Source: Laccaria trichodermophora (lineage: Eukaryota > Basidiomycota > Agaricomycetes > Agaricales > Hydnangiaceae). From it: a stretch of 64,000 nt of DNA. A program made the position numbers and the translations under genes. Of the stretch, positions 1 to 11,512 are shown in pieces; within the stretch, counting starts at the first letter, position 1; each line of letters starts with the position of its first letter. The stretch is from contig JACTVC010000019.1 in the NCBI GenBank assembly GCA_018417955.1, positions 1,054,001 to 1,118,000 of the forward strand. The letters run 5' to 3'. The notes beneath the pieces are model-generated. The model had not been told where the DNA came from. It did no database searches and saw nothing but the letters and a program-made list of their open reading frames with translations.

Positions 1-3000
1 CACGAAATCGCCTGCTTCTGAGATACCTGATCTTATGCGGTTAAGGAGTTGGAAGAGCGCGCCAGGAAGGGGTGCTTGCTCGTCAGTCTTCAAAACATGA
101 GCACATGATACGAATATAAAAACGACAGCCTACAATGGCGACACGACCATAGTCAATCTGAGAAGTGGTCAATAACTAGACTTCATTCGAAGGAGGATAT
201 TTCTTACCCGATATCCTTCCTTTGCAATCTGTTGGAAGACATCTCTAGGAGTGAGGATCTCATCTTCCGAGACTATCTCCCAGATAGGTATGATTGAGAA
301 GGCACCGGGTCGTTCTTCCACTTCATCATGCAAAAGAATCCTGCCGTTCCCTTCACGCAACTCGCGCAATACATCCTTCTTAAAGCTCGCTTCCATCCCT
401 TCCACCATCGCGGTTGTGACACCCGTAGCTCTGTGAAGGCGATTAACTGTTTTGGGCAGGTTTCTAATGAAATGGTTTTACTCAAGATTCTCTAAGGGCC
501 GATTGACTAAGCGAAGTACGTGCGGCCTTCCAGCGACATATATCACAGGTTCCTCAATGAAACCGATCAACTAGCTGTTACAAATTCGTAAATTAACATA
601 CCTCTCGCAATGATGTCCAATAAACTATGTTCTTGCCACCTGGACCGGCATCAACTCGTTCGAGTGCTCGTTTCAATCTATCACAGCAGAAACAAACAGC
701 TCATGGAAGAAAGACCTCAAGATAGTGTCGTACGTACCCCTCTACTGTCGGCATTCCACTGTTGAGAATGAGAAAAAGAATATTTAACCTTGGAAAACAC
801 CTCACCTTCCGCATACCTTCTTACTAGAGTCGTCGACTACAAAATCTGTTCCATCCATAGAAGGGGATTGCCCAGAAACTATGGGGCGCAGACCCATAGG
901 GACTCTGCGGAAGTTTGGCGATCCTTCGATCCTTCTGCGTACGGCTTTATCAGTCAAAGAAAAAGATTGATACTCTAATCGTACTCAGGAAGTGTCATTT
1001 TCTGCAGGTTGGAGAAGAAATCGCTTTTCAGGATGGTGGATGCAGACAAGATGCTGCCGGAGCGGTTGACAACCACTTTCGTGACTTCATCTGGGTTTGC
1101 AACACCTTCTTTAGACGTAGAGCGTTCCAGGGGCTTCAGGGCATCCAAGCCGGCGCTGAGGAGCTCCTTTTCGAAAGTTTTAATAACTAGATGGACAAGT
1201 GGTTACTGTGATCGGCTTGACGACGAGCAGAACGCAAACCTGGGCGATTCTTGACAAACGTCTCCACACTCTCGAAGGACTCCATCGTGTCAGGTTCAGT
1301 TGACTGCAGATAGGATTGGAACACAATAAGCTCGAAATAACGTCGAAGGTTGTGCAGGCCTACATCTTGTATCAACAAACAATCTTAACTTTATTGCATT
1401 GAATGGATACCTTTTGAGACGTAAGTCCGTTTCTGCTTCTCGTCGGTCGACCGTTCTGCCAGTACGCGAGACTCCTCTATGGATTCTCTGAGGTTGTAGA
1501 CAGCAGAACATTGGTCAATTGCGTCATCGACCGAACTCTTCACCGCAGGCCCTTTGCGGACAACACGTAACAGGTCTGGGAGTCATTGAGTGTTAGCTGA
1601 TGACCGTTGTAGTGCCATATCTTACTGTTGATTACTTGATATGAGTGTCGCATCTTCGGCAACTCTACAGTCGGTGCGGACAGCATGGAGGTTGATCGCC
1701 TGCCACGTCGAGGGGGAGGGGTTGTGGTGGATAGGTGTATCTGCAGCCATTGTTTGATGAGTAGCAGTATAATCTGTGATCGAAATAATTGAAGGTAAAT
1801 CAGTGAACAAAATGCAGGGCAGAAACATACAGATGCTAAGGTACTCCTTCCTCGGCCGAGCTGACAATTCACCACAATTGGAACGTCCATTGGCGTCCGC
1901 AACACTACCTCAATCAAATCAGTAAGATCCGCAAAATCTGGAGGCTTCTCTGCAGTGATAGGAATCCGGTTGTATTGAAGAATGGCATCCCCGATACTAT
2001 GCTGAGATGCCATGATGTCCTTCAAGACAAGAACATCTTCGCTTTTAACTTCTTCCCACACCGGCACCACTGTGCCATCTGTGGTCTCCGTGTGAAGGAG
2101 AAGTCTGTAGTCGCAGGGTCGGTTGTCTGCTGCTGTTGATCGAAAACGACCTCACCTCCCTCCAAACGCAGTCAGCTCCGCGATAACGTCGTCTCTCAAT
2201 CTTTCTTCCAAAACCTCCAATCGAGATGCAGAAATGCCGCCATAATCTGGTTCAATCATGAGAAAGGTAACAGTGATTCGAGGAAAACTCCACCTTTCAT
2301 ATTTCTCAGAGAAAACCCTTCCCTTCGCAAGCAATAAGGGGCACCATTGATATAAACAATGGGCTCTTCTCGCAGAGTGATCCAAACAACCTTTTGCGAA
2401 GATGGATGTTTCTGCCTGATACGTTGGACCACCTCGTCGATAGCCTCGGTTGTGGGTTGCCCCAATGCATAGATGTTGGTACCGGGCACTTGCCGAAAAT
2501 TAATGGCGCCTCGTACCCCATGCTCGACGTGGTGTGATTCGCGGAGCCATTGGTCAGACTTCAGAAGTGTGCTGTGCATCCATTGGGCTTTAAAGTTTTC
2601 TCCACAAAATTGTTTGCAACTCACCTCTCTCTCAAAATAATACCACTCCGATTCTGTTGAGTGGCTGTCAAAACAGAACCCTAACACTGGAAAAATTGCC
2701 TTGCACCTTGACCACATGATCAGAGTATTCATCTCCAAGTATCTGACCCCCAGCAATGGCAACGTCATTCCTCTTCCCGGGGACGAGTGATCGCTGCTCG
2801 GAACCAGTCTTGGAGAGGGTCGACAAATCGTTCACGGGGGCGAACACGTTCAACCGCGAGCCGTGTGATTTACGAAGGAACATTACTTGGCTGTTATCCA
2901 TGAAATACATCATTAGCACAACGACGTTTCAACGCCTGCGAAAACGGAACGCACGTCCAAATCTCAGACCTTGCCTTGGAGGCCCATTAGTAATGAATTA

Positions 3001-5268
3001 GGAATCCGCAGATTTGGACTAACCTTCAACCAATCAGAGAAGTTTTCATTAAAATCGTCCTGGGAGTCAACAAAGCTCGCGAAGGCAATCATGAAGAAAC
3101 TAGACAGCATCCATTGAGAGTATGACTTTAGAGGTTAACATCATTTCCCTCACTATTTTTCCAAAGCTTTCACAGCTTTATTGAGGAAATCCTCTCCCGT
3201 TGCCTCGCCCAGACTGGTAAGGGAATATTTCAATCTGTACGTCAAGATATCTTCGCGCAAATTAGTGACTTGGTCAGCTTGAAAAATTGTGAAGTGAACA
3301 CATAGTTAGTGATATATGCTCTTTATAAGCCTACTGGTGTCAATGATACGGTCCACGAGTTTTTTCGCCTGCAAGCCGTGGTCTAAACATCCCAGCAAGC
3401 TTAGGACTACACTATAATTACCCATGTGCGCTTTACGAAGATTTTCCAGAAGTGTCGGTTGCGTCATGAGCAACTCGATAGCAGATTGGGAATTGTTCTG
3501 CTGCAGGCCTGGGGAAATCATCGCCGTGAGAAGTTTATCCAACAATCAAAGCTTACATTGTTGGATGAGGTAGGTTAATCGAAGGAGCGACCTGCTGAGC
3601 TCCTGTTGCGCGTTGGCTTGCTCAAGGGAAAGTAGAATCCTAGACTCTGTTGGCTTTAGTGGTGTGAATATGCATTTTCACAGAGAGTGGATTTATTTCT
3701 ACCATGCTAGTGGGCTACGGCGATTATGCATATATCAACAGTCAGAACCAAATACTAGAGGGGTGCCTTGCTCACCGTGTTTGATCCTGGACTGGAGATG
3801 GGTATGGGACCGTTCACAGGTTTAAGTGCATATGGATCAGGCATTCCCCGAGAAATAAGTTGTTTCCGTCTGACTAAGGATGCTGCAATCATTGCGAATG
3901 TTGTACGGACGGCGCCCATGCCGCATGAAAACACTAAGGCCGTTTCCAATGGATCGGTCGCCTTGATAACGCGCAGATACGCATCAAGGTAATTGTCCTG
4001 CAAAGGTTTATACATTTACTTGAAGTATTAACGTTAAGGTGGCTTACCTCGATGGGTCGATCTGGAGAAATGGGAATGCTAAACTCAAACCTAAGTTTCC
4101 CGTTAAGGATGAGTTGAGAAGAAACTGCACCGGTGATACTAGCGTTGAACCGCATCAAAGATGGCAAGAAGATAAGTTCATAAAACGACGAACGTCTACA
4201 TTCCACCCTTGATTCCTCATGTACTCCCACAACTCACGAGATGTCTTGACGTTGTTATTGTCAACAGCAGTCCACGTAGGTAAAATCGCTCCTTCGCCGC
4301 TATCCGCCGCTGTAATGCTCTTCAGGGAATGATTGTTCATCATTGAAACTTTGCGCACCAACTTCATTGTGGGTAAGAACCACTCCACCATATCTATTGA
4401 GGTGGTACATTATAGTTCCCATTCCCCGAATTCGCAACACACCTTGTTGCCTCTTGAAGAATGTCATTCTTCAGCCTATTCTCAATAGCTTCAAGGTTTT
4501 CTGCGCGATCAGACAGGGCAAGTGTGCGCCGTGGCTCAGACGCATCTCGCAACACAAAAGGCCGACCAGAGATATAGACTAAGGTAGAAGAGTGGGATGC
4601 AATCAATTCTTTGAACTTTCACGACAGTGTAGAATATGGCCTGAGATAACATGCACCATTCCAACGATACCCCCCTTAAAGGTGCAACATGAAGATGGAA
4701 AAACGTACCTATAGGTTCTTCCCGCGTCGAGAACCACACAACATGAGATGGATTGGATGTGTTTGGACGACAGCCAAGTATAGATAGGATTGCCCGAAGA
4801 CCTTGAGTGCGCGGCTGTGCAGCACCAAAGACGTTAAGGCCACCGATACGAGGAGCTCTAAAGTTCGGTGCGCCGTGAACGTTAAGGTCCAGGTCAAGGG
4901 CACGACCTTGACATCGCGTTAACAAGTTGAATGAAATAAAGCTAGAGCTCTGTACCAGATGGGTAATGATCCGTCTTCAATATGAAGCCTCTTGACAATA
5001 CACTTCCTGTCCTTGCTTTCACCACAGAAGGTTCGGACCGCTTTATCAACTCCACGAGATCGACAGATGAGCCAGTCGCAGAGGTCTTGGAAGGTTGAGA
5101 ATCACTTGGAAGACGTCTGTGTTTGTTCATAGAGGGGGGTATCGATGTGGGGCGAGCACGAGTGTTGGCCGAGTCCGAGGCTGCAGTTTGCACCTGGGGT
5201 GGAACGGAAGAGGGTCGTGGATCTAAGGAGAGCGACTTCATGACATCCTTTGGATGTTTGTGATCCAT
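1..5268 (-). CDS. PTP-like phytase / paladin-like protein, cut by the window edge
   Basis: Minus-strand, many-exon gene. The probable start is the ATG at 5268, giving a Ser/Pro-rich N-terminus followed by the conserved segment VVKARTGSVLSRGF near 5010. Downstream exons show repeated PTP-like phytase (inositol hexakisphosphate domain) units. Each has a REEP segment (VWFSTREEP near 4725, VWITLREEP near 2370) and then a phosphatase loop of the CX5R type: CGMGAVR near 3925 and CQLGRGR near 1866. A third unit begins around 200-330 (IWEIVSEDEILTPRDVF) and its loop would lie beyond base 1, so the 3' end is missing. Family knowledge: fungal and animal paladin-like proteins carry tandem domains of this kind, and their cellular substrates are poorly known. 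Both visible loops keep the catalytic Cys and Arg, so at least two domains could be active (inference). Exon borders are not resolved. Confidence 0.85.
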
Positions 5269-5675
5269 CGTTGAGAACAATGCTGATCTATGATAATGAA
5301 GCTTGGAGGTCGATGTAGAGAACGTTGTAAGAACGTGGCGTTGTTGCATCTATACAAGGTCCGGCATATGAAGATGGTAAAATGTATGAAGGCCGGGACA
5401 AAACCATTTTTTATTTTATTTTGCAATCTTCAAAAATCTTTGCTGGCCTTTGGCCCTCGCGAGAATACGCCCAAACCGAGCCCGTCAGGTCGGTGTACGG
5501 AGGTGTCATGCACAGTTCAAAGTTCAAACAGGTGTTGTTAACGCGCTCACGGCAAAGAATCTGTCCTTTGACTTGACGCGAGACTCCTGAGGTCTGTGCG
5601 CCGCTCAAGCGCTGCTGATGTTCGCTTTTAATGCGGCCAGCAGTCACATGTAGCGCCTTTCTTTTACCACAAGAC

Positions 5676-6932
5676 ATGGCAGACCACCGTCCTACGGATC
5701 CAGGGAATCTGGCCAAGCTATATGAATCGCACCTCTCGCCATACTACAAGCTTTACACTGGCTATGGAAATGGCAAACTTTCGACATACAAGGAAACCCT
5801 TTTTCCTGTTCCACCGCTGAATTTCTCCTACAAGTACATTGTGTCCACATCTCTCATGCAAATTTTCCGTTTCCTCTCCCTTGGAAGCTGGTCAGCATAT
5901 CGTGTTCATGTTGCTCGAGTCCTAGATCGCGTTTTCGATGTGTCGTCGTTGCCGGAAATACTTGCAATGGCAAACGAAACAGGCAGTGGAGGGGAGACTC
6001 CACCCTCTCAACGACAGCAGACTGTTCCGTCATCTGAGCTGCACTTCATATTTTCCTTGAAGGAACGGTGGCGGGTCTTTCAAGCACAAATGGAAAATGA
6101 TGCCGCTGCAGCGGCGGTCATCTGCGGAGTGGTTGCCCTGTACGTAGTGCGTTCAAAATATCTTTAACTCTTCCATTGAAAACGTATGGATCCTAAGATT
6201 GACAGGTCTAAACCTATATTACCATCATGCCAGTTCATTTTCTGTGGCCCGAGTGCTCTTATCTTGGTGCTTTATTTCAGCCTTCAATGGATTCTGCTCT
6301 GGTCTCGCATTGTTTGAAAAGTTCAACCACATGGACGAGAGCTTCCTGGCTATTGAGTGGACGCTTGTCAGGATGTCTTCTCCAATGTACTGGCGTCAAT
6401 TAATTTCTGCAACTTTCTAGGCCGCCAAACCTACATCGTTCAAGACCGGCCTTTGGTGGAAAGTTGATTTGATTGCCCTTCCTTTCACTTGGATGCTTTG
6501 GTGAGTATTAAGTAGCCAGGAATTATCCTTTTTTTGCTAAAGGCACGTAGGACAATCCTCTTTGCTGTCATGGGTCTAATAGCAAATGCATTCGAATCAT
6601 CATGTCCTTCGCCACAACCAGCTAAAGCCATCCGTCTCGCAGTTGCCATGGGCATCTTTGGCGGATGCAATATGCTACACGCAATATGGGTTTTCGCCAC
6701 GGCTGGTCGTGAGAAGAAGGCCATGAGTAACGCATGGCAGAAGCGAGCGGAGCGAATACGCAATGGAACTGACGACTTATTCCTGTGTAGTAATCCCGAC
6801 GAGCTCCCCGACTCGGAAGGCTTTTGTCGCCTCGAACTCAAAGCTGCGGATGTTTGCGAGTTCCGCGCCTTGAAGGCAAATGTGGCAGACGTAAACCACG
6901 GCCCAGAACGAAAGTATGACTGGAGTAAGTGA
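5676..6932 (+). CDS. Multi-spanning membrane protein of unknown function
   Basis: Four exons join in frame: 5676-6150, 6206-6366, 6421-6500 and 6551-6932, giving 365 aa. The start MADHRP was chosen over an in-frame ATG at 5631 because the extra 15 residues look like untranslated sequence. The N-terminal third is soluble and includes SYKYIVSTSLMQ. Hydrophobic stretches follow at about residues 145-160 (AAAAAVICGVVALYVV), 165-190, 220-232 and 245-280 (AVAMGIFGGCNMLHAIWVF), suggesting four or so membrane passes. The C-terminus is hydrophilic and charged. I do not recognise the family. The gene is divergent from the paladin-like gene, 407 bp apart. Confidence 0.7.
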
Positions 6933-7337
6933 CAGTGCTGGAGGTGTGTATGCAGTTTGAACATTAGCTTTCGAGCGCGTTCAACATATGAACACAGACA
7001 TCGACTTGATTGAAAAACTTATCCGACAGAATATCTGGTGATTGGCGACAGATTTAGGAGGAGCATGGCGATGAGGACAATGTTGAATAACTCTGAGTTT
7101 TATTTTCTGCCGCCCTAGTTTGAATGTGATCGTTGTCCTGATCATTGAAAGGATGCGGGGACCCCCAACTCGACGAAAATGTAAATATTAATTCAACGCT
7201 AACGCGACAAGCTAAGGCCCTCGGCCTAGTAAATATGTATGGGGTTCAAATCCAAGTCCAAGTCAATGTCCAAGTACAACTTCACCGTTACGTAGTTTGC
7301 GTGCGTTTTGTCTGACGTCCAGCACCTGGAATCTGTT

Positions 7338-8082
7338 CTACAGTTTAGGTGTATGCGTTTGTGCCTCTTGCGCTGGCGCGAGGTTGTATTTTGCCTGCGA
7401 GAAGTGGTTGAGCGGCAGTATTACGGAAAGGGTAAAACAAAGGCATAGCGAAGCGGGTTTGAAACCAACTAACCATCTCATTCTCCTTCTTCTGATACCC
7501 GCACTTGACATAAAACGCTGTCCCAAAAGGCGTCAGCCGGTCATCAAACATGCATGCACTCCACTTACGAATATTATCGTCGCTACAATTCAAGATCGTC
7601 TTGTAACATCCCTGCCCCTCGCTAATGGCCGTAAGCGCCTGAATAACCCTCAATCCCAACTTCCTTCCCTGCACCTTCTTATCCACCGCAATATCCTCTA
7701 TGTGGCCTACCTTACCAAGGCCTCTGAGGAACTTTTGCTCGATAAAGACACAGCCGACGGCAGCGATCTGGTCGGTGGGTTTGTGGATTATGACGAGGGT
7801 GAAGTAAGTGAAGGGAGAGAGGCGCTGCTTATCAAAAGCCGCTGAGTACGCCTCCACACCGGGATCGGTCACGACGGTGAGGACGGAGAGAACTGATAGG
7901 TGCGAGCGCGTGTAGTCCGTCTTGGCTAGAGGACGTATCTGCATGGGGTCAGTATGTTGAACGGTGCTCGCTGAGCAATGACGAACGTGTAGATCAGGCC
8001 CGAGCTGGGATTTGACATCAGCGGGAATGAGTTCTGGGTCAAAGAGGAGTTCAAGGTCGGCGTCGGGCGTGAAGGACGACAT
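7338..8082 (-). CDS. GNA1: Glucosamine 6-phosphate N-acetyltransferase
   Basis: Four exons (8082-7987, 7938-7569, 7517-7474, 7394-7338) with GT-AG introns of 48, 51 and 79 bp join without a frame break to 188 aa, close to the usual size of this GNAT enzyme. The spliced protein reads HIRPLAKTDY near the start, then GHIEDIAVDKKVQGRKLG (acetyl-CoA binding loop) and DNIPFYVKCGY near the end, all hallmark GNA1 segments. The enzyme transfers acetyl from acetyl-CoA to glucosamine 6-phosphate, the second step toward UDP-GlcNAc for chitin, N-glycans and GPI anchors, in the cytosol. The start MSSFTPDADLELLFD fits the family. An in-frame upstream ATG at about 8205 would overlap the neighbouring divergent sequence and is less likely. 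Confidence 0.95.
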
Positions 8083-8179
8083 TGTGGTGGGTATTTTAGA
8101 CCGTATAGTGCATACGTGCGACCAAGGATATAGCTGCCCACATAAACAACACCAAACTACACCTTCCACGGAATCCGCC

Positions 8180-8816
8180 ATGTCCATTGTCCACTCAGTG
8201 TCCACTCAAGCATCAAAACCCGTCGTCGCGCCCAATGATTTCAACGGTAAGCATTCTCCTCCTCCTCTTCCAAGCACCAACCCCACACACCTATAGACGC
8301 CCTTTCCCACTCTTACCTGGAACGGGACAACCGCGCTCCTACCCACTGCCACCCACCGTTTCAGGATCAACCAGGACGTACTCTCTTCCGAGGTTGCGCA
8401 GGAGTTGTTGGTTGGTATGGGGAGCCTCATGCGGGAGATCGTTGCGGAAGGGAAGGGGAAGAAGGCTAGGGATGAAGGAGAGGACAGGAATGAGGAGATG
8501 GGTGGGAACGGAGGAGGAGAGACAGGCAATGATTTCCAAGGCTGCGTGGGAGGGTACGCTTGTGGAGGGAATCAAAATGGGCCTGGGGGTAGGTGAGGCG
8601 TTGGTAGAGTTGTTGATGGGTGCTGGTAGGGAACAGGACGGCTGGGTGTGTGGTCCAGGTTCGTTTCTCTGCCTCTTATGTTAAAATATTGGCTCTTGGC
8701 TCAGATCACTAGGCGACTTCAGGATCAGCGAGGGCAGAGACGAGAACGAGCTCTCTGGGTTCCTCGAGACTATGAGAGGTATTATGCGAGCCTCTCAAAG
8801 AGCTTGATGAAGGCGT
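8180..8816 (+). pseudogene. Decayed PEX19-like sequence
   Basis: A possible first exon starts at 8180 (MSIVHSVSTQ) and ends at a GTAAGC donor near 8247. Downstream, PEX19-like blocks lie in order but in different frames. SSEVAQELLVGMGSLMREI is at about 8380-8440. KAAWEGTLVEGI is at about 8540-8575, after a frame change near 8525. ENELSGFLETM is at about 8740-8775. LCEPLKELDE is at about 8782-8811, after another frame change directly behind LETM. The stretch normally lying between the second and third blocks is much shortened, and no N-terminal acidic motif or C-terminal CaaX box is seen. PEX19 is the cytosolic receptor and chaperone for peroxisomal membrane proteins. I tried GT-AG joins and none restores one frame. 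The alternative is a real gene carrying several sequencing indels. Confidence 0.55.
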
Positions 8817-9300
8817 AAGTCTCTCCCTCCTTCTTTCACTCCCTCGTCTCCGTCACCTCCCTTTCTTTTGGGTGGATACCCCCCTACCTTTTGAGTGGTT
8901 GCCTCCCTTGGCGCGTGGATCACGTGATCGCGTCGTTGCATGAGTCGCGTTGCGCGCCAAGGCCGTTGCGACTGGCTTATCGGCGTACCCAAGGTGGGGT
9001 TTCTTGAAAAGAGACAAAGCACAAGTATTGTATGTGTATATAACGGGATCATATGTTATTTATCTGTGGATTTTTTTCTTTTCGGGATGCCTGGGCTGGT
9101 GGTTCTGGCTGGCTTAGTGGTAACCTGGGTCGTTGGACGGGAGAAGCACCACAAAGGGTAACTCCGAGGATCTCAGATCGGGGCATATGAAGACTTTTAA
9201 CATTCCAGTCTAGAGAGGCCTCCCGACCCCCCTGCATACAGCCTGAAGACACTCCTCAATTTCAAATTTGCGTTGCTCGCTGTCCGTCATCTTCACCTTC
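8817..9300. other. Intergenic stretch upstream of the GT-B-like gene
   Basis: No coding sequence is supported here. The stretch contains a perfect 12-bp palindrome GATCACGTGATC at 8918-8929 with a CACGTG core of the bHLH-binding type, followed by an AT-richer section. It presumably holds the promoter of the gene starting at 9301. Confidence 0.5.
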
Positions 9301-11475
9301 ATGGCAACCGCTCCCACTTCTGGTGTTGTTGACCAGCTAGGGAGTCTCTGCTTGGTTTACTACTGTTCTGGACATGGTTGAGTTCTGCAAAAATAGCGAA
9401 AGGGTCGTACTAACTCACTTGTTTCTCCAGGCTATGGTCACGCAACTCGCGTCTCTGCTTTTACTCGACATCTTCTCGGTCTCAACGAGAAGCTTACGGT
9501 GCATATCGTTTCCTCTGCACCAAAGCACGTTTTTGTCGATTGCATTGTCGAGGGCGCCATCTATCGCTACGCTGAAATTGATCCTGTCGTAGTACAACCG
9601 TTGGCGTAAGTCTTTTCCCATCGTTACCTCTCACTTGCGTTCTAAATTCGGAGAAGATATCGTGTGGATCGCCGGAAGAGCATCGAAGCTTTGAAACTCT
9701 TTCTTAACAACAAGGATGCCTTGTTAGAAAGGGAAAGACAGTGGTTGCTTGAGATCCATGCAGAAGGGGTACTAAGCGATGCTGCATTCCTCGGATGGTC
9801 CGTCATTTTCTTTGAAAAGTCCACATGGATGCCAAGACCCTTTGAATTATAGTCTCGCTGCAAAGGCTGCCGGAATACCATCCATCTTGGTCACAAACTT
9901 CTCGTTTGATTCAGTGTACAGCTATTTTGCAACTCCCATGATCGACGAATCGGAATCAATATATTCCGACGACAGGTTAAGCGACTCGATTCCAGACGTT
10001 CCAGTTTCTGCCAAAGAGCTCGAGCCCCTCGTTGAGCAAATGTTCAACGGCTATCGATGCGCAGACCTCTTGGTGCTTCTTCCTGGGTTTATACCCATCC
10101 CTTCATTCAGCGTCTCTCCTGGACTTCCATCCCCAGCCTGGATCGATATGAATACCAAAAGGATGCATCCAAAAATTGTTACATTTCTGCGTCAAAAGCC
10201 GTCTGAGGCCGAACTCCACCCAAGTTTCCCTTTTCCAAACTCACCACTGCCCCTCCCCAACCGTTCAATCATATCCGCGCCGCTTCTCGTACGGCCACCG
10301 ACCTCGAACGGGATTGTTTATACTCCTGAAGGCCGTTCGAGCCTGCTTTCTTCTATAGGCATTCCCAAACACCTCCACGACGAGTCGACGACAAAGATTC
10401 TCATTGTGTCATTCGGTGGGCAGGTTTTCCGGAAACCCAGCAGACCAGGGAGCAATTGCAGTAGTCGTAACTCTAGTCGCGAGGATCTAGGTTTGTCTTC
10501 AAAAATTAACGGCGACCAAACACAAACTCCGACAAGAGGGCGGAATAATGGGCAACTGTCTAGCATTTCAGATCTTAAAGACTTTAACCTGCACCTTTCA
10601 GCTGCTCTTGCAGAACGAACGTACACACCTGATAAATTTGATCATCTTTCCATGATGTCGAATCGTCTTGCGACAAGCCATCGTCTCTGGGTTCCTGGTG
10701 CACCTCCTGCTTCAAAGCCATATTCCAACCTGTCGGTTAACGGGATGCCTGTTATACAAACGACCCCTCCAACTCCAGCACTTTCAACGTTCGCGAAGTT
10801 CAATGACGATGGTGCATTTGAGGAGGCGCGTCTGCTACCGGATCCATCGTGGATAGCTATTGTTTGTGGAGTGACCAAAGAACAGTGGGCGTTCCAAAGC
10901 GAAGGAGAGGATGCAGAGCTACCCGAGGGATTTTACGTAGCTCCGAGGGATGTCTACATGCCGGACCTCACTGCCGTTGGAGACGTATTGTTGGGGAAAT
11001 TGGTGGGTGGTTTTTGTTGTTCTTGGCGCTTGGCGCATTCAATGGATTTCTCATTAGGGATATGGGACCGTATCGGAATGTGTCGATTCATGCACCGCGT
11101 TCGTTTACGGTGCGTTGGCGCCGATAAATGGGGCTTGTACGAAATTGATATGCCCCCTCATGTGTAGTATCCAGGCCATTATTCATTGAGGAACATGGTT
11201 TGCGTTTGCTTCTTGATCGCGAAGGGGTTGGCATTGAACTCTCTCGCCAATCCTATGAAGCTGGCGACTGGTCATCGGCTGTAGAAGACGCTTGGTCCCA
11301 GTGTAAAGCATTGAAGAGACGGAAGCGATCCGATATGGCTAGAGGGATAGATGTGGAGAAGCGAGAGAGAGAGGGTAGAGATTTGGCAGAGACTGTTGTG
11401 CAGTGGGTAAAAAACAGAAGGTACATACGTAAACAGCCACGTGGGGTGAGCTCAACCCGTTTACGTAAGTTATAA
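9301..11475 (+). CDS. GT-B glycosyltransferase-like protein related to the N-terminal half of L-arabinokinase
   Basis: The start at 9301 is supported because the first intron (about 9374-9430) joins YYCSGHGYGHATRVS in frame, at residues 23-37. This Gly/His-rich motif opens the GT-B-like domain found in L-arabinokinase-type proteins and MGT-like transferases. Next come HIVSSAPKHVFVD and AAKAAGIPSILVTNFSFD, then a long, partly disordered insert of Ser/Thr/Arg-rich sequence (about 10430-10560). The C-terminal half has YGTVSECVDSCTPFVYV and RPLFIEEHG, the usual acceptor/nucleotide site of the fold. It ends in a charged tail (KRRKRSDMAR). No galactokinase-type kinase domain follows, so this is a free-standing version whose substrate I cannot infer. 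The transporter gene begins 37 bp downstream on the same strand. Confidence 0.75.
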
Positions 11476-11512
11476 GTAGCACTTCATGCAACTTTGACAA
11501 CTTTAGTTAGTC

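Noticed and set aside
7243..7253. GGTTCAAATCC, a perfect tRNA B-box consensus
   Set aside because: The flanking bases cannot form a T-arm stem and no A-box or acceptor stem is found at tRNA distance.
8187..8684. 165-codon plus-strand open frame spanning the PEX19-like region
   Set aside because: Only its 3' part matches PEX19 (KAAWEGTLVEG); the first part is the wrong frame of the same relic, so it is not a gene by itself.
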